From Actinopolyspora mortivallis DSM 44261 (lineage in GTDB: Bacteria > Actinomycetota > Actinomycetes > Mycobacteriales > Pseudonocardiaceae): 64,000 bases of DNA. A program made the position numbers and the translations under genes. Of this stretch, positions 33,701-40,818 are shown one piece after another. Under the pieces are notes generated by a model. That model made no database searches, was not told the DNA's origin, and saw nothing but the letters and a program-made list of their open reading frames with translations. Numbering within the stretch: position 1 is the stretch's first letter; the number at the start of each line of letters is the position of its first letter. Location of the stretch: contig NZ_KB913024.1 in NCBI RefSeq assembly GCF_000384035.1, forward strand, positions 4,131,162-4,195,161, given 5' to 3'.

Positions 33701-34263
33701 GGGTGCGGTGGCACGGCCGGCTGCCGGACGGTGGCCTCCGGGTCCTCCGGTGAGGGGCCGGTTCCGCCGTTTCGTGGAGCCTCACCGGGCCACCGCGGAC
33801 GGGAGTCCTCCTGCGGCCAGGCGGGCTCACCGCTCGGCTGTCCGGGACGGGGCGCGCCGGGCGGTGGCGCGGACGGGCCGGGCTGACCGCCCGGAGGAGG
33901 CTGCGGGGGCCGCTGCGGTGGCCCTGCGGCGGGTGGTGGCCCGGGTAACGGCTGGTTGTCGGCCGAGCCGTGGCCGGGGTGCGGGCCGGGGCCCTGGGTG
34001 GTGGGAGGCCCGGGCCGAGGAGGGTGTTGGCCCTGCGGAGGCTGGGCCGGTGGCGGCGGGGCGCCCTGGGGTTCGCCCTGCTCCGGAGGCCGTTGCTGAT
34101 CGTTGCCCACGGCGCCGGGGGGCGTGTTCGCCTGCCCGTTCGGGTTCCTCGGATCCCGCGCATACGGGGGTCGGGCAGGATGCTGCCCGCGTTCCGGCTC
34201 CCGCCCCTCGGAGGGCCGTTCCGGACGGCGGCCCTCGGGGCGGTCCTCACGCTCGTCACTCAC
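30745..34263 (-). CDS. ponA: Bifunctional class A penicillin-binding protein (PBP1/PonA)
   Basis: The 1172-aa protein makes and cross-links peptidoglycan. About 440 N-terminal residues are a disordered cytoplasmic tail rich in Pro, Gly, Gln and Arg. One transmembrane helix (ALMIVAPAAAFAWCYFTF) follows. The GT51 domain shows AAEDADFYSNPG, GGSTITQQYVKL and RKFTEIVRAFKL. The transpeptidase has SSFK (near residue 794), SVN in KKSVNTVF and KSG in ASKSGTHQLG. A C-terminal linker of Pro/Ser/Thr/Glu ends the protein. The cytoplasmic tail is much longer than in mycobacterial PonA1. Upstream genes DUF5318, padR and ino1 keep the mycobacterial order. Confidence 0.96.
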   Translation of the reverse strand: MSDEREDRPEGRRPERPSEGREPERGQHPARPPYARDPRNPNGQANTPPGAVGNDQQRPPEQGEPQGAPPPPAQPPQGQHPPRPGPPTTQGPGPHPGHGSADNQPLPGPPPAAGPPQRPPQPPPGGQPGPSAPPPGAPRPGQPSGEPAWPQEDSRPRWPGEAPRNGGTGPSPEDPEATVRQPAVPPHPERPGTAAGPQPPRPEHGRAGAVGHGAPPPSPDETPTTTTPAVPPGAQQPPTTRVPHHPGQGDPGERPTEHIASVPPAPGADEHTRQHPAIGGDRNVAAALNGEASADNSAERTRITGPPAAGAAGAAGAGAAGAAAAGSGNAAGGNQTDPPTEVSREPTEAESTRVAASSPEQGEDPGLLTHRSEHGGYNYYAREHEPDPYEDEFEAGHRSSGAREGGLGRDEHDDFDLDDFSPPEDPDDEMSAARKKHGRRKVWRGIRRTCYVAAALMIVAPAAAFAWCYFTFDIASPQETAANYNTSLVVNYSNGELLNKFSPSEGESRVLIDSLDEVSPDMLHATMAAEDADFYSNPGFSVSGIGRAVYNQLTGGQGGGSTITQQYVKLSTGKDDHSLTRKFTEIVRAFKLTNQYDKNTILKAYLNTAYYGRGAYGIVNAADAYFDKKPSELNASESAVLAGMVQLPRDNDPRVNQERAQQRWDYVTGEMVDNGWLDPQRLEEMSLPETEPRMDWTGSTTAVQLHIKQRILEELEEHGYTQGEMTSQGLQVVTTLDQQAQQAAVRAVNQVMQGQPDKLTPALSAVDPETGAVRAYYGGGAVGRDWADYPQPPGSSFKPFVTLAGLEQGYGIGEVYDGSSPQTIRGTEYANAAGVRCDNPERCGVREATKKSVNTVFVNMAKEFGADNVAEAAHEAGIPHERTVNGEKTKTLVDPDSGATGLGIALGAYGVSTTNMANAYGSLADGQRAEPNFVQKVVTSDGELVEEFGNDPEPAFSASKSKSRNLAANVTETMRDVADYSHLSLDGNRPVASKSGTHQLGDTGHNARAWYVGYTPQISTAVSLNAETKTGPDPLLDKNGSDIYGANLPGDIWQTFMDAYLEGKPVEKLPEPDSRIGQYSVPPPPAPETSEEEAPESSEPPTSSSEPPTSSSTPTSSDTPTSSPTEPPETTECSPYWDPDCEPDGDNGEEPPPPGERPRAQGAPEGREPDYG

Positions 34264-34356
34264 GAGTAGTCGTCCTCCGGGACAGGCGTCGACAGACGCC
34301 GTTCGATGCGTTCACGTCGACCGGCAGTCGGGGTGCTGCCGGGAGAGGATGCGTGC

Positions 34357-34767
34357 TCACTCTGCGGCAGTTCTCCGTCCCCGGCCACGGCCGTGTCGGC
34401 CCCCGGTCCCCAGGACGTACGACTGCACCAGGTGGTTCCAGTTACATGTACGACAAACCTCGACGACGAACACGTTGAACTCTTCGAACATGGTGGCCAT
34501 GCGGGCCAGTTCGGCGTTGCTGCGCGCCGAGTTGTCGGCGTGCTTGAGCTCCTCGCCGAAGACCCACGATACGTAGGTCAGCCGTTCCTTGCGGCAGACC
34601 GGGCAGACCACGTCGCTGGACTCACCATGGAATCTGGCGGCCTGCAACAGGTACGGGCCCGCGTCACAGACCTCCGTCACCCCGACGCGGCCAGCATGGA
34701 GCTGCGCGAGCAGCGACCGTCGCCGCAACGCGTAATCCACCACTTGCCGTTGGGTCCGCACGCCCAC
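34357..34767 (-). CDS. DUF5318 family protein with a zinc ribbon
   Basis: The 136-aa protein has two Cys pairs, VVCPVCRKERLTYVSW and VEVCRTCNWNHLV, forming a probable zinc ribbon. YALRRRSLLAQLHAGR near the N-terminus is the conserved start. This protein lies between ponA and padR across mycolic-acid and related actinobacteria (Rv0049 in M. tuberculosis). Its function is unknown. It ends 93 nt before ponA on the same strand and is probably co-transcribed with it. Confidence 0.85.
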   Translation of the reverse strand: MGVRTQRQVVDYALRRRSLLAQLHAGRVGVTEVCDAGPYLLQAARFHGESSDVVCPVCRKERLTYVSWVFGEELKHADNSARSNAELARMATMFEEFNVFVVEVCRTCNWNHLVQSYVLGTGGRHGRGRGRRTAAE

Positions 34768-34931
34768 AGCGTACGTGCCGTGCGCTCGATCTCCATGGGC
34801 CGTTCAGGGCACAGCCACCGACGGAGTGGTGTGGAACACCTCCACGTGTCCGCTCGACCTCCGTTCGGGAGGCAGGAGCGGTCCGCGGAGTTCTCGGACG
34901 GGCCGCACGGTGTGCTGGGTTTCCGTGCCGA

Positions 34932-34950
34932 TATATCGGGGCGATATAAT
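34932..34950 (+). promoter_or_regulatory. padR promoter with overlapping AT-rich operator
   Basis: TATATCG-GGG-CGATATA (34932-34948) is a perfect 7-3-7 dyad in otherwise GC-rich DNA. It overlaps a consensus -10 TATAAT (34945-34950). PadR regulators bind such AT-rich dyads, so autorepression is likely. Confidence 0.65.
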
Positions 34951-34997
34951 CCGATCGGGGTGTTGCTCGTGGGGCTTCATCCGCAGGAGGGGTGAGG

Positions 34998-35531
34998 ATG
35001 CTCGAGTTCGCCGTGCTCGGTCTGCTGCACGAGACGCCGATGCACGGGTACGAGCTGCGCAAGCGGCTCCAGGAGATCCGCGCGTTTTCCTGCGGAACGA
35101 TCTACCCGACGTTGCGCCGGATGCGGCGTGCCGGGCTGATCGAGGAGGAGCCCGACGAGCAGGGCGCACAGCAGTGGTCGCGACGGGCCCGACGCGTGTA
35201 CCGGTTGACCGGGGCGGGGCGGGACCGTTTCGTGGAGCTGGTCGAGGACTGCGGGCCGCGCGCGTGTCAGGACGAGACGTTCGACGTGCGGCTGGCGTTC
35301 TTCGCGCGCACCCCCGCGCCGGTCCGGATGCGGATTCTGGAGAACCGTCGCCGACGCCTCGAACAGCGTCGGGAGGGCCAGCGCGCCATCCTGGCCAGAG
35401 CCGACGAGCAGTGTGACCGGTACACGGCGCAGCTGCACCGCCTGGGGCTGGACCACAGCGAGCTGGAGGTTCGCTGGCTCGACGAACTGATCGCCCACGA
35501 GCGGGCCGCGCAGCAGGCCGACTCGAAGTGA
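34998..35531 (+). CDS. PadR-family transcriptional regulator
   Basis: The 177-aa protein has an N-terminal winged helix, MLEFAVLGLLHETPMHGYEL, with GTIYPTLRRMRRAGLIEEE as recognition helix and wing. A C-terminal helical dimerisation domain rich in Arg and Glu follows. ATG 34998 sits 8 nt after GGAGGGG and matches homologues; GTG 34992 would add two residues. It precedes ino1 by 69 nt on the same strand, as Rv0047c precedes Rv0046c, so it may co-regulate inositol synthesis. The ligand is unknown. Confidence 0.92.
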   Translation: MLEFAVLGLLHETPMHGYELRKRLQEIRAFSCGTIYPTLRRMRRAGLIEEEPDEQGAQQWSRRARRVYRLTGAGRDRFVELVEDCGPRACQDETFDVRLAFFARTPAPVRMRILENRRRRLEQRREGQRAILARADEQCDRYTAQLHRLGLDHSELEVRWLDELIAHERAAQQADSK

Positions 35532-35600
35532 TCGGGACCCGTCGGGTGGAAGCTTGGACAGGAGACGAACGGGACACGACCGAGAAGGAGGCCGGCGACC

Positions 35601-36704
35601 ATGGGCGGAGATCGTCACGGCGAGGCAACGGGGAACAAGGTCCGGGTGGCGATCGTCGGTGCGGGCAACTGTGCCGCGTCGCTGGTGCAGGGCGTGCATT
35701 ACTACGCGGAGATGGACCCGGCGGGGCGCGTGCCGGGGCTGATGCACGTGGACTTCGGCGGGTACCACGTCGGTGATCTCGAGTTCGTCGCGGCGTTCGA
35801 CGTGGACGCGAAGAAGGTCGGACGCGACCTGTCCGAAGCCATCGTGGCCAGCGAGAACAACACGATGAAGATCGCCGACGTCCCGCCGCTCGGTGTCACG
35901 GTCCAGCGTGGCCACACGCTGGACGGGCTGGGGCAGTTCTACTCCGAGACCATCTCCGAGTCGGAGGAGCGGCCGGTCGACGTCGTGCGGGCGCTCTCCG
36001 AGTCCGGCGCCGACGTGCTGGTTTCCTACCTGCCCGTCGGTTCGGAGGAGGCGGACAAGTTCTACGCCCGATGCGCCCTGGAGGCCGGGGTCGCCTTCGT
36101 CAACGCGCTGCCGGTGTTCATCGCCTCCGACCCGGAGTGGGCGCGCAGGTTCACCGAGGCGGGCGTGCCGATCGTCGGCGACGACATCAAGTCCCAGGTG
36201 GGGGCGACGATCACCCACCGGGTGCTGACGAAGCTGTTCGAGGACCGCGGGGTGCACGTGGACCGCACGATGCAGCTCAACGTCGGCGGCAACATGGACT
36301 TCCTGAACATGAAGGAGCTCGGTCGGCTGGAGTCCAAGAAGACCTCGAAGACCAACTCGGTCACCTCGCAGGTCCAGCGTGACCTGGGCGAGCGCAACGT
36401 GCACATCGGCCCGTCGGACTACGTGCCGTGGCTGGACGACCGCAAGTGGGCCTACATCCGACTGGAGGGCCGTGCCTTCGGGGACGCTCCGGTGAACCTG
36501 GAGTACAAGCTGGAGGTGTGGGACTCGCCGAACTCGGCGGGCATCGTCATCGACGCGATCCGAGCGGCCAAGATCGCCGCGGACCGGGGGATCGGCGGGC
36601 CGGTGCTGTCGGCGTCCTCCTACTTCATGAAGTCCCCGCCGGAGCAGTACTCCGACTCGGAGGCCTACCAGGCCGTGGAGGCGTTCATCGCCGGGGAGGT
36701 CTGA
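35601..36704 (+). CDS. ino1: Inositol-3-phosphate synthase
   Basis: The 367-aa enzyme converts glucose-6-phosphate to 1L-myo-inositol-1-phosphate with NAD. This feeds phosphatidylinositol and mycothiol synthesis. Visible motifs are [16 protein letters not shown] (NAD loop), [27 protein letters not shown] and [10 protein letters not shown], all characteristic of the short actinobacterial form. The ATG start follows GAAGGAGG with suitable spacing. Its pathway partner mshD, the last step of mycothiol synthesis, is at 62.8 kb. Confidence 0.97.
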   Translation: MGGDRHGEATGNKVRVAIVGAGNCAASLVQGVHYYAEMDPAGRVPGLMHVDFGGYHVGDLEFVAAFDVDAKKVGRDLSEAIVASENNTMKIADVPPLGVTVQRGHTLDGLGQFYSETISESEERPVDVVRALSESGADVLVSYLPVGSEEADKFYARCALEAGVAFVNALPVFIASDPEWARRFTEAGVPIVGDDIKSQVGATITHRVLTKLFEDRGVHVDRTMQLNVGGNMDFLNMKELGRLESKKTSKTNSVTSQVQRDLGERNVHIGPSDYVPWLDDRKWAYIRLEGRAFGDAPVNLEYKLEVWDSPNSAGIVIDAIRAAKIAADRGIGGPVLSASSYFMKSPPEQYSDSEAYQAVEAFIAGEV

Positions 36705-36721
36705 CCCCGTCCCCGTCGATC

Positions 36722-36765
36722 CGGGTGTTGTGCCCCGCCGCCTCGTGGCGAGCGGGGCACACCCG
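36722..36765. terminator. Strong bidirectional terminator
   Basis: A multi-step stem: CGGGT with ACCCG at the base, GTGCCCCGC (36730-36738) with GCGGGGCAC (36752-36760), and CGCC-TCGT-GGCG at the tip. It lies between convergent ino1 and the 132-aa gene. Confidence 0.7.
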
Positions 36766-36785
36766 TGTCGTGGGCGGGCGCCCGG

Positions 36786-37184
36786 TCACTCCAGCCAGCT
36801 CCGTTGGCTGAAGTCCTCCTCCTCGGCTTCCTCGGTCTCGGTCTCGGCGGTGCGGGCCTGCCGCTCCCGCCGGGAGAGCTCCTCGCGGAACTCGGCGAAC
36901 TGCCGTTCGCCGGTCTCCTCCAGCTGCTGCCACTCCTGCTCGGAGAGGTTCTCGAACTTCTCGGCGGCCTGGGAGACGAACGGGCTCAGCACCCTGTCGA
37001 AGGCCGGGGCGGAGACGGCCTCGCGCAGGCTGGAGCGCCCCGCGAGGATGTCGTCCACCATGTTCCTGAACTCGGTGTCGTCCGTTTTGCCGCGCAGCAG
37101 CCGCAGCGAGTTCTTCAGGTGTTCGGAGAGCGCCCGGTCGCCGCGCGCCACGTCCAGGGTGGGTTCTTCCTCGGAACCAGCCAC
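36786..37184 (-). CDS. Acidic helical protein of a T7SS-like operon, 132 aa
   Basis: The sequence is almost wholly alpha-helical and charged (ALSEHLKNSLRLLRGK, SEQEWQQLEETGERQFAEF), ending in an acidic tail EEAEEEDFSQRSWLE. There is no membrane segment or signal peptide. It starts 1 nt after the end of the 239-aa gene and is the last of three co-directional genes. I do not recognise the family. Context suggests a chaperone or accessory for secreted WXG-type proteins. Confidence 0.75.
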   Translation of the reverse strand: MAGSEEEPTLDVARGDRALSEHLKNSLRLLRGKTDDTEFRNMVDDILAGRSSLREAVSAPAFDRVLSPFVSQAAEKFENLSEQEWQQLEETGERQFAEFREELSRRERQARTAETETEEAEEEDFSQRSWLE

Positions 37185-37185
37185 A

Positions 37186-37905
37186 TCAGACTCCGGGGTG
37201 GTCGTAGTCGCCTTCGGGAAGGCTGTGCCTGTCTATGTCCTGCAACGCCGAGGCGTAACCGGCCACGAGTCCGGTGGTGGCCTGCACGGAGTTCCAAGCG
37301 ATCGTGTGCGCTTCGAGGGCCTGGCCCCAGACGCCCATCGCCTTGCTGATGGTGGCGACCATGGCGGCTCCGGAGAGGACGGGCCCGATCACGGTGTAGC
37401 TGCTCGCCGCCGCCGCGGCGGCCTCCAGGGCGATGGCGATCAGCAGGTCGAGCAGCATCTCCAGGAAGCCCTTGATGGCGTTGGCCGTCTCGTACATGCC
37501 GACGGCCATGTCCTTGAACTGGTTGGCCAGGTCGTCGAGGGTGTCCTGCTGCTGCCGTATCGACTCGGCCAGTGACGTGAAGTACGTCTCGGCGTTGTCG
37601 GCGGCGACTCCCGACCAGTCGTGGGAGACCTCGTCGAAAGCGGATCTCAGTTCGCCGGCGAAGTCGGCGTTGAAATCCTTCAGATTCTCCAGCGCCACTC
37701 CCGCTTTCTGGACCTTCTCCCAGTCGCCACCGATCTGTTCACCGATCCACAACCAGGGGTTTGTTCCGCACACCTGTTCGGCGGCCCAACCGACCCAATA
37801 GGAGAGACTGATGTACTGGGAAACCCCGATGACGTTCTCCGCCAGGTCGGGAATGGGATCCGTCGAGGTCGGCTCCACGAGCCGGGCAGCCGGTGAGTTA
37901 CTCAT
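37186..37905 (-). CDS. WXG100/PPE-like secreted protein with hydrophobic core, 239 aa
   Basis: A helical N-terminal half contains the WxG turn in VSHDWSGVAADNAETYF, typical of type VII secretion substrates. It is followed by a hydrophobic Ala-rich stretch (LLDLLIAIALEAAAAAASSYTVIGPVLSGAAMV) that could insert into a membrane. It starts 9 nt downstream of the 100-aa gene, so the two may form a heterodimer as other WXG pairs do. No ESX core gene is nearby. Confidence 0.72.
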   Translation of the reverse strand: MSNSPAARLVEPTSTDPIPDLAENVIGVSQYISLSYWVGWAAEQVCGTNPWLWIGEQIGGDWEKVQKAGVALENLKDFNADFAGELRSAFDEVSHDWSGVAADNAETYFTSLAESIRQQQDTLDDLANQFKDMAVGMYETANAIKGFLEMLLDLLIAIALEAAAAAASSYTVIGPVLSGAAMVATISKAMGVWGQALEAHTIAWNSVQATTGLVAGYASALQDIDRHSLPEGDYDHPGV

Positions 37906-37914
37906 CGTCGTGTC

Positions 37915-38217
37915 TCATTCGTAGCTTCGGTCCAGCCTGCTGGCTTCTTCCCGGTCCAGGCGCTCATACAGGGCAGCCGCCTTGTCGATTTCGGTGGCGG
38001 CCTCGTTCTGCAGTTTCTTCAGTTTCTCGTAGTTGTCGACCAGTGCCGTTCTGGCGTTTTCCGCGGCGGAGGCGGCGGTGACGTACATCCGAGAGTCGGA
38101 ACCGCTGATTTCCAACCATTCCTCGACATAGGAGGCCGCTTTGTTGGAATCGTTCGCCAGCTCGCCCAGCTTCGTTCCGAAGGATTCTATGCTATCTGGG
38201 TTCGCCTTGAAAGACAC
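37915..38217 (-). CDS. Small WXG100-like ESX substrate, 100 aa
   Basis: It has the length and all-helix character of WXG100 proteins (MSFKANPDSIESFGTKLGEL, AAENARTALVDNYEKLKKL). The WxG turn is replaced by SGSDSRM, and the C-terminus carries YERLD, matching the YxxxD/E secretion signal. The GTG start follows a G-rich ribosome-binding site. It is the first gene of a three-gene operon and the likely partner of the next protein. Confidence 0.75.
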   Translation of the reverse strand: MSFKANPDSIESFGTKLGELANDSNKAASYVEEWLEISGSDSRMYVTAASAAENARTALVDNYEKLKKLQNEAATEIDKAAALYERLDREEASRLDRSYE

Positions 38218-38325
38218 TCCCGTCCCCCCTGTGGTGATTCCCGTTTCCGAGGAACCCTACCCTACGGTATTGTCGGCCATCAATACGATTCGTCCCGGTG
38301 CGTTCCGGGACGGGAGGGAGGGGCG

Positions 38326-38889
38326 GTGGACGAGGCGTCCGGCACTCCGGAGGCGACGTTGGAGTTCCCCGCCGAGGCGTGCACCCCGCAGCGTCTTCCC
38401 GGGGTCTGTGTGCGGCACGGCGCGCCGTGCGTCCGCAGGATCGACTTCGCGTTGCAGTCCCGGGTGGAGGTTTCCGGAAGCCGTGTGCTCGGCGGGGGCA
38501 ATGTTCTCGGGCTGTTCGGCCGGTTCGGTGAGCGGGCGCGCAGGGTGGCCGTCGTCGGAGTGCGCGGGTGGCCGCTGTGCCGCCGGTGCCGCGCGATGCG
38601 CCTGCGGTGGTTCGGGGCGGCGCAGGTGCTGTTCTGGGGAGGTCTGCTCGCGGTGCTCGGGGGTGTGCTGGGCAGGGTGGTCACCGGGCAGACGGCCGCC
38701 GCGTTCGGAGTGTCCCTGCTGGCCGGTTTCGCCGCGATGCTGCTGGCCGCGGTCCCCTTCAGCCTGGGCGGTGTTCCGCGTGTGGTGCGGGCCCGCGCGG
38801 CGGGGGACGGCACGCGGGTACTCGTCGACCGCCCGCACCCGGAGTTCGCCACACGGCTGAGCCGGCAGGGAGGCACGGAGCCACGGTGA
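38326..38889 (+). CDS. Cysteine-containing two-helix membrane protein, 187 aa
   Basis: The N-terminal 90 residues contain several Cys (EACTPQ, GVCVRHGAPCVRR, PLCRRCRAMR) that could bind zinc. Two transmembrane helices follow (AQVLFWGGLLAVLGGVLG, FGVSLLAGFAAMLLAAVPF), then a basic cytoplasmic tail. GTG 38326 follows GGGAGGGGCG. It diverges from the ESX-like operon, with which it shares a promoter region. I do not recognise a family. Confidence 0.75.
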   Translation: MDEASGTPEATLEFPAEACTPQRLPGVCVRHGAPCVRRIDFALQSRVEVSGSRVLGGGNVLGLFGRFGERARRVAVVGVRGWPLCRRCRAMRLRWFGAAQVLFWGGLLAVLGGVLGRVVTGQTAAAFGVSLLAGFAAMLLAAVPFSLGGVPRVVRARAAGDGTRVLVDRPHPEFATRLSRQGGTEPR

Positions 38890-38953
38890 CCGCGGCCCGG
38901 CCTCCGCTCGGTCCGGCGGAAGTCCCGACTCCGGGGAGAGTGAGGCTCGGCAG

Positions 38954-39637
38954 TCACACGGCGGAGAGGTTGCCGATCACCATGCGCGCGATCCGGCGCC
39001 CCAGTTCCTCGGTGGCCGCGTCGTCACCGAGCACCGTGGACTGAACATCCACCCGGGAGTTCTCGGTCACCGCGATGCCGATCAGGCAGTTCCCGTACTC
39101 GCACTGGATCCGGGCCGGATGTCCGGCGACGGTGGTCTCCTCGGGACCGCCGGTGATGCCGGTGAACTCGTCCAGGCCGCTGTTCTCGTGCACGGTCAGC
39201 GAGGCGTTGGTGCTCGGGCCGTCCCCCTCGGGAGGGGAGAACTCGCAGCCGCGCTGCTTCCCGTCGTCGGGGGAGACGCGCGGCAGCCCCACCTCGGTCC
39301 GCTGCCTCTCGGTGAGCAGTCGACAGGGGTCCACATCGGCCAGGGAGTGGCTGTTCGGAGGAGCACTCTCGGAGATCGACTCCTCGCTGGGGGGAAGGGG
39401 ACGCCGGCTGTTCGACGGCTCTGTCCCGGTGGAGGAGGTCGGGGAGTCGGTCGCGGAGACGGAGGGTGAGGGTGGGCGGGGCGGGCTCGTCCCGTCGGTC
39501 GTGGAGACGCCTTCCGGGGAGGGAGGCGGGTTTGCGGAGTCGTCCCCACCGCCGCAGGCGGTGAGGGTGAGCAGTGCCAGGGCCACGAGCGGGGCGGCCC
39601 GCCGGGCCGCGCGGAGGGGTAACCGACGTCGGGTCAT
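38954..39637 (-). CDS. DUF3558-family lipoprotein
   Basis: The 227-aa product starts MTRRRLPLRAARRAAP and has a lipobox LLTLTACGGG, so the Cys becomes lipid-anchored. A Ser/Pro/Thr linker of about 75 residues follows. The DUF3558 core shows VDPCRLLTERQRTEVGL, GCEF, LTVHENSGLDEF, and CEYGNCLIGIAVTEN. Four Cys may form two disulfides. Actinobacteria carry many such lipoproteins of unknown role. A longer upstream frame is ignored because it precedes the signal sequence. Confidence 0.88.
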   Translation of the reverse strand: MTRRRLPLRAARRAAPLVALALLTLTACGGGDDSANPPPSPEGVSTTDGTSPPRPPSPSVSATDSPTSSTGTEPSNSRRPLPPSEESISESAPPNSHSLADVDPCRLLTERQRTEVGLPRVSPDDGKQRGCEFSPPEGDGPSTNASLTVHENSGLDEFTGITGGPEETTVAGHPARIQCEYGNCLIGIAVTENSRVDVQSTVLGDDAATEELGRRIARMVIGNLSAV

Positions 39638-39774
39638 GGTTCCGTCACTGTATACACAACAGGGCCGGGACTGAACTCTCCCGCCACCCGACGGTCCCGT
39701 GTGGAGGGAAAGGGGCCCACGGGCGGTCCCGGAGTCCCCGCGAGCACGGAAGAACCCGGGTGTGTTCGTCGGGC

Positions 39775-40818
39775 TCACCGCCGCAGGTCCACGACCACCT
39801 TCACGTCGTCGTCACCGGGGCGCAGCGCCTCCGGCCAGCTGTCGAGCGGAACCCGGCGCGAGATCAACCTGCCCAGCCACCGTGGGTCGGCCTGCTCCAG
39901 TGCCTGCACCGCGTGGCGGTAGTGCCGCAGGTTGGCGCTCACGCTGCCGATCACCACGTCGTTGTCCATCACGAGTTCGTCGTTGACGGCTCCGGCGGGC
40001 ACCCGCACGGTCCGGTCACTGCCGGAAAGCCCGAGCAGCACGGTGATCGCGTTGCGCGCGGTGCGGCGCAGCACGTCGAACACGACCTCCCCCGAACCGG
40101 TCGCCTCGAACACCAGCTCCGGCTCGAAGCCCAGCTCGTCCAGGCAGGTGTGGTAGGTGGCCCCCAGGTCCCGCACCAGCCCGGGTTTGACCCCCTCGGT
40201 CACCCGGTCGAGCACGTGCACCTCCAGCCCCCGCTGCACCCCCATCAGCGCGGCCAGCAGCCCCACGGGTCCCGCGCCGGTGACCAGCACGCGGCGGGGC
40301 GAGAAGTACGTGCGTGTGCCGACGTTCTCGGCCTGTTCCCAGGCCTTGGCCACCACCGAGCCGGGCTCGGTGAGCACACCCAGCTCTCCGAGTCGGTGCG
40401 TCACCGGAACCGCGAAGCGCGGTTCCACCGTCCACCGTTGGGCGCCGAAACCGTGACGTCCCTTGATACCGCACTCGGTGTAGTCGTTGTTGCGGCAGAA
40501 GTCCCACTGACCCGCCGCGCACGCCGCGCACGGCTGCGGATCGGGTCTGCGCACCACCCCCACCAGGTGGTCGCCCTCGCGGAAACCGCTGATGGCCGGG
40601 GCGTAGAGCACCCGCCCGAGCGACTCGTGGAACAGCACCAACCGGTCGCTGCCGGGGGGTGCGGATCCGTGCCTGGAGCCGACCACCTCCTCGTCGGTGC
40701 CGCACACCCCGGCCAGCAGTCCCTCGACCAGCAGTTCCCCTGGTTCCGGAGTCGGGTCGGCGAGCTCCTCGACAGCGGGGGAGTCCGCTTTGCCCGGAAC
40801 CACGGTCGCAGCCTTCAA
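39775..40818 (-). CDS. Zinc-dependent glucose 1-dehydrogenase-like MDR dehydrogenase
   Basis: The 347-aa medium-chain dehydrogenase has GVCGTDEEVVGS with the catalytic zinc Cys, a structural-zinc region PCAACAAGQWDFC, and the Rossmann loop VTGAGPVGLLAALMG. GIKGRHGFGAQ and TEPGSVVAKAWE match glucose dehydrogenases of the archaeal/actinobacterial type. The TTG start at 40818 follows GGAG by about 7 nt and overlaps the GH15 stop (TTGA). The pair suggests that glucose released by the hydrolase is oxidised to gluconolactone, which is an inference from context. Confidence 0.85.
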   Translation of the reverse strand: MKAATVVPGKADSPAVEELADPTPEPGELLVEGLLAGVCGTDEEVVGSRHGSAPPGSDRLVLFHESLGRVLYAPAISGFREGDHLVGVVRRPDPQPCAACAAGQWDFCRNNDYTECGIKGRHGFGAQRWTVEPRFAVPVTHRLGELGVLTEPGSVVAKAWEQAENVGTRTYFSPRRVLVTGAGPVGLLAALMGVQRGLEVHVLDRVTEGVKPGLVRDLGATYHTCLDELGFEPELVFEATGSGEVVFDVLRRTARNAITVLLGLSGSDRTVRVPAGAVNDELVMDNDVVIGSVSANLRHYRHAVQALEQADPRWLGRLISRRVPLDSWPEALRPGDDDVKVVVDLRR

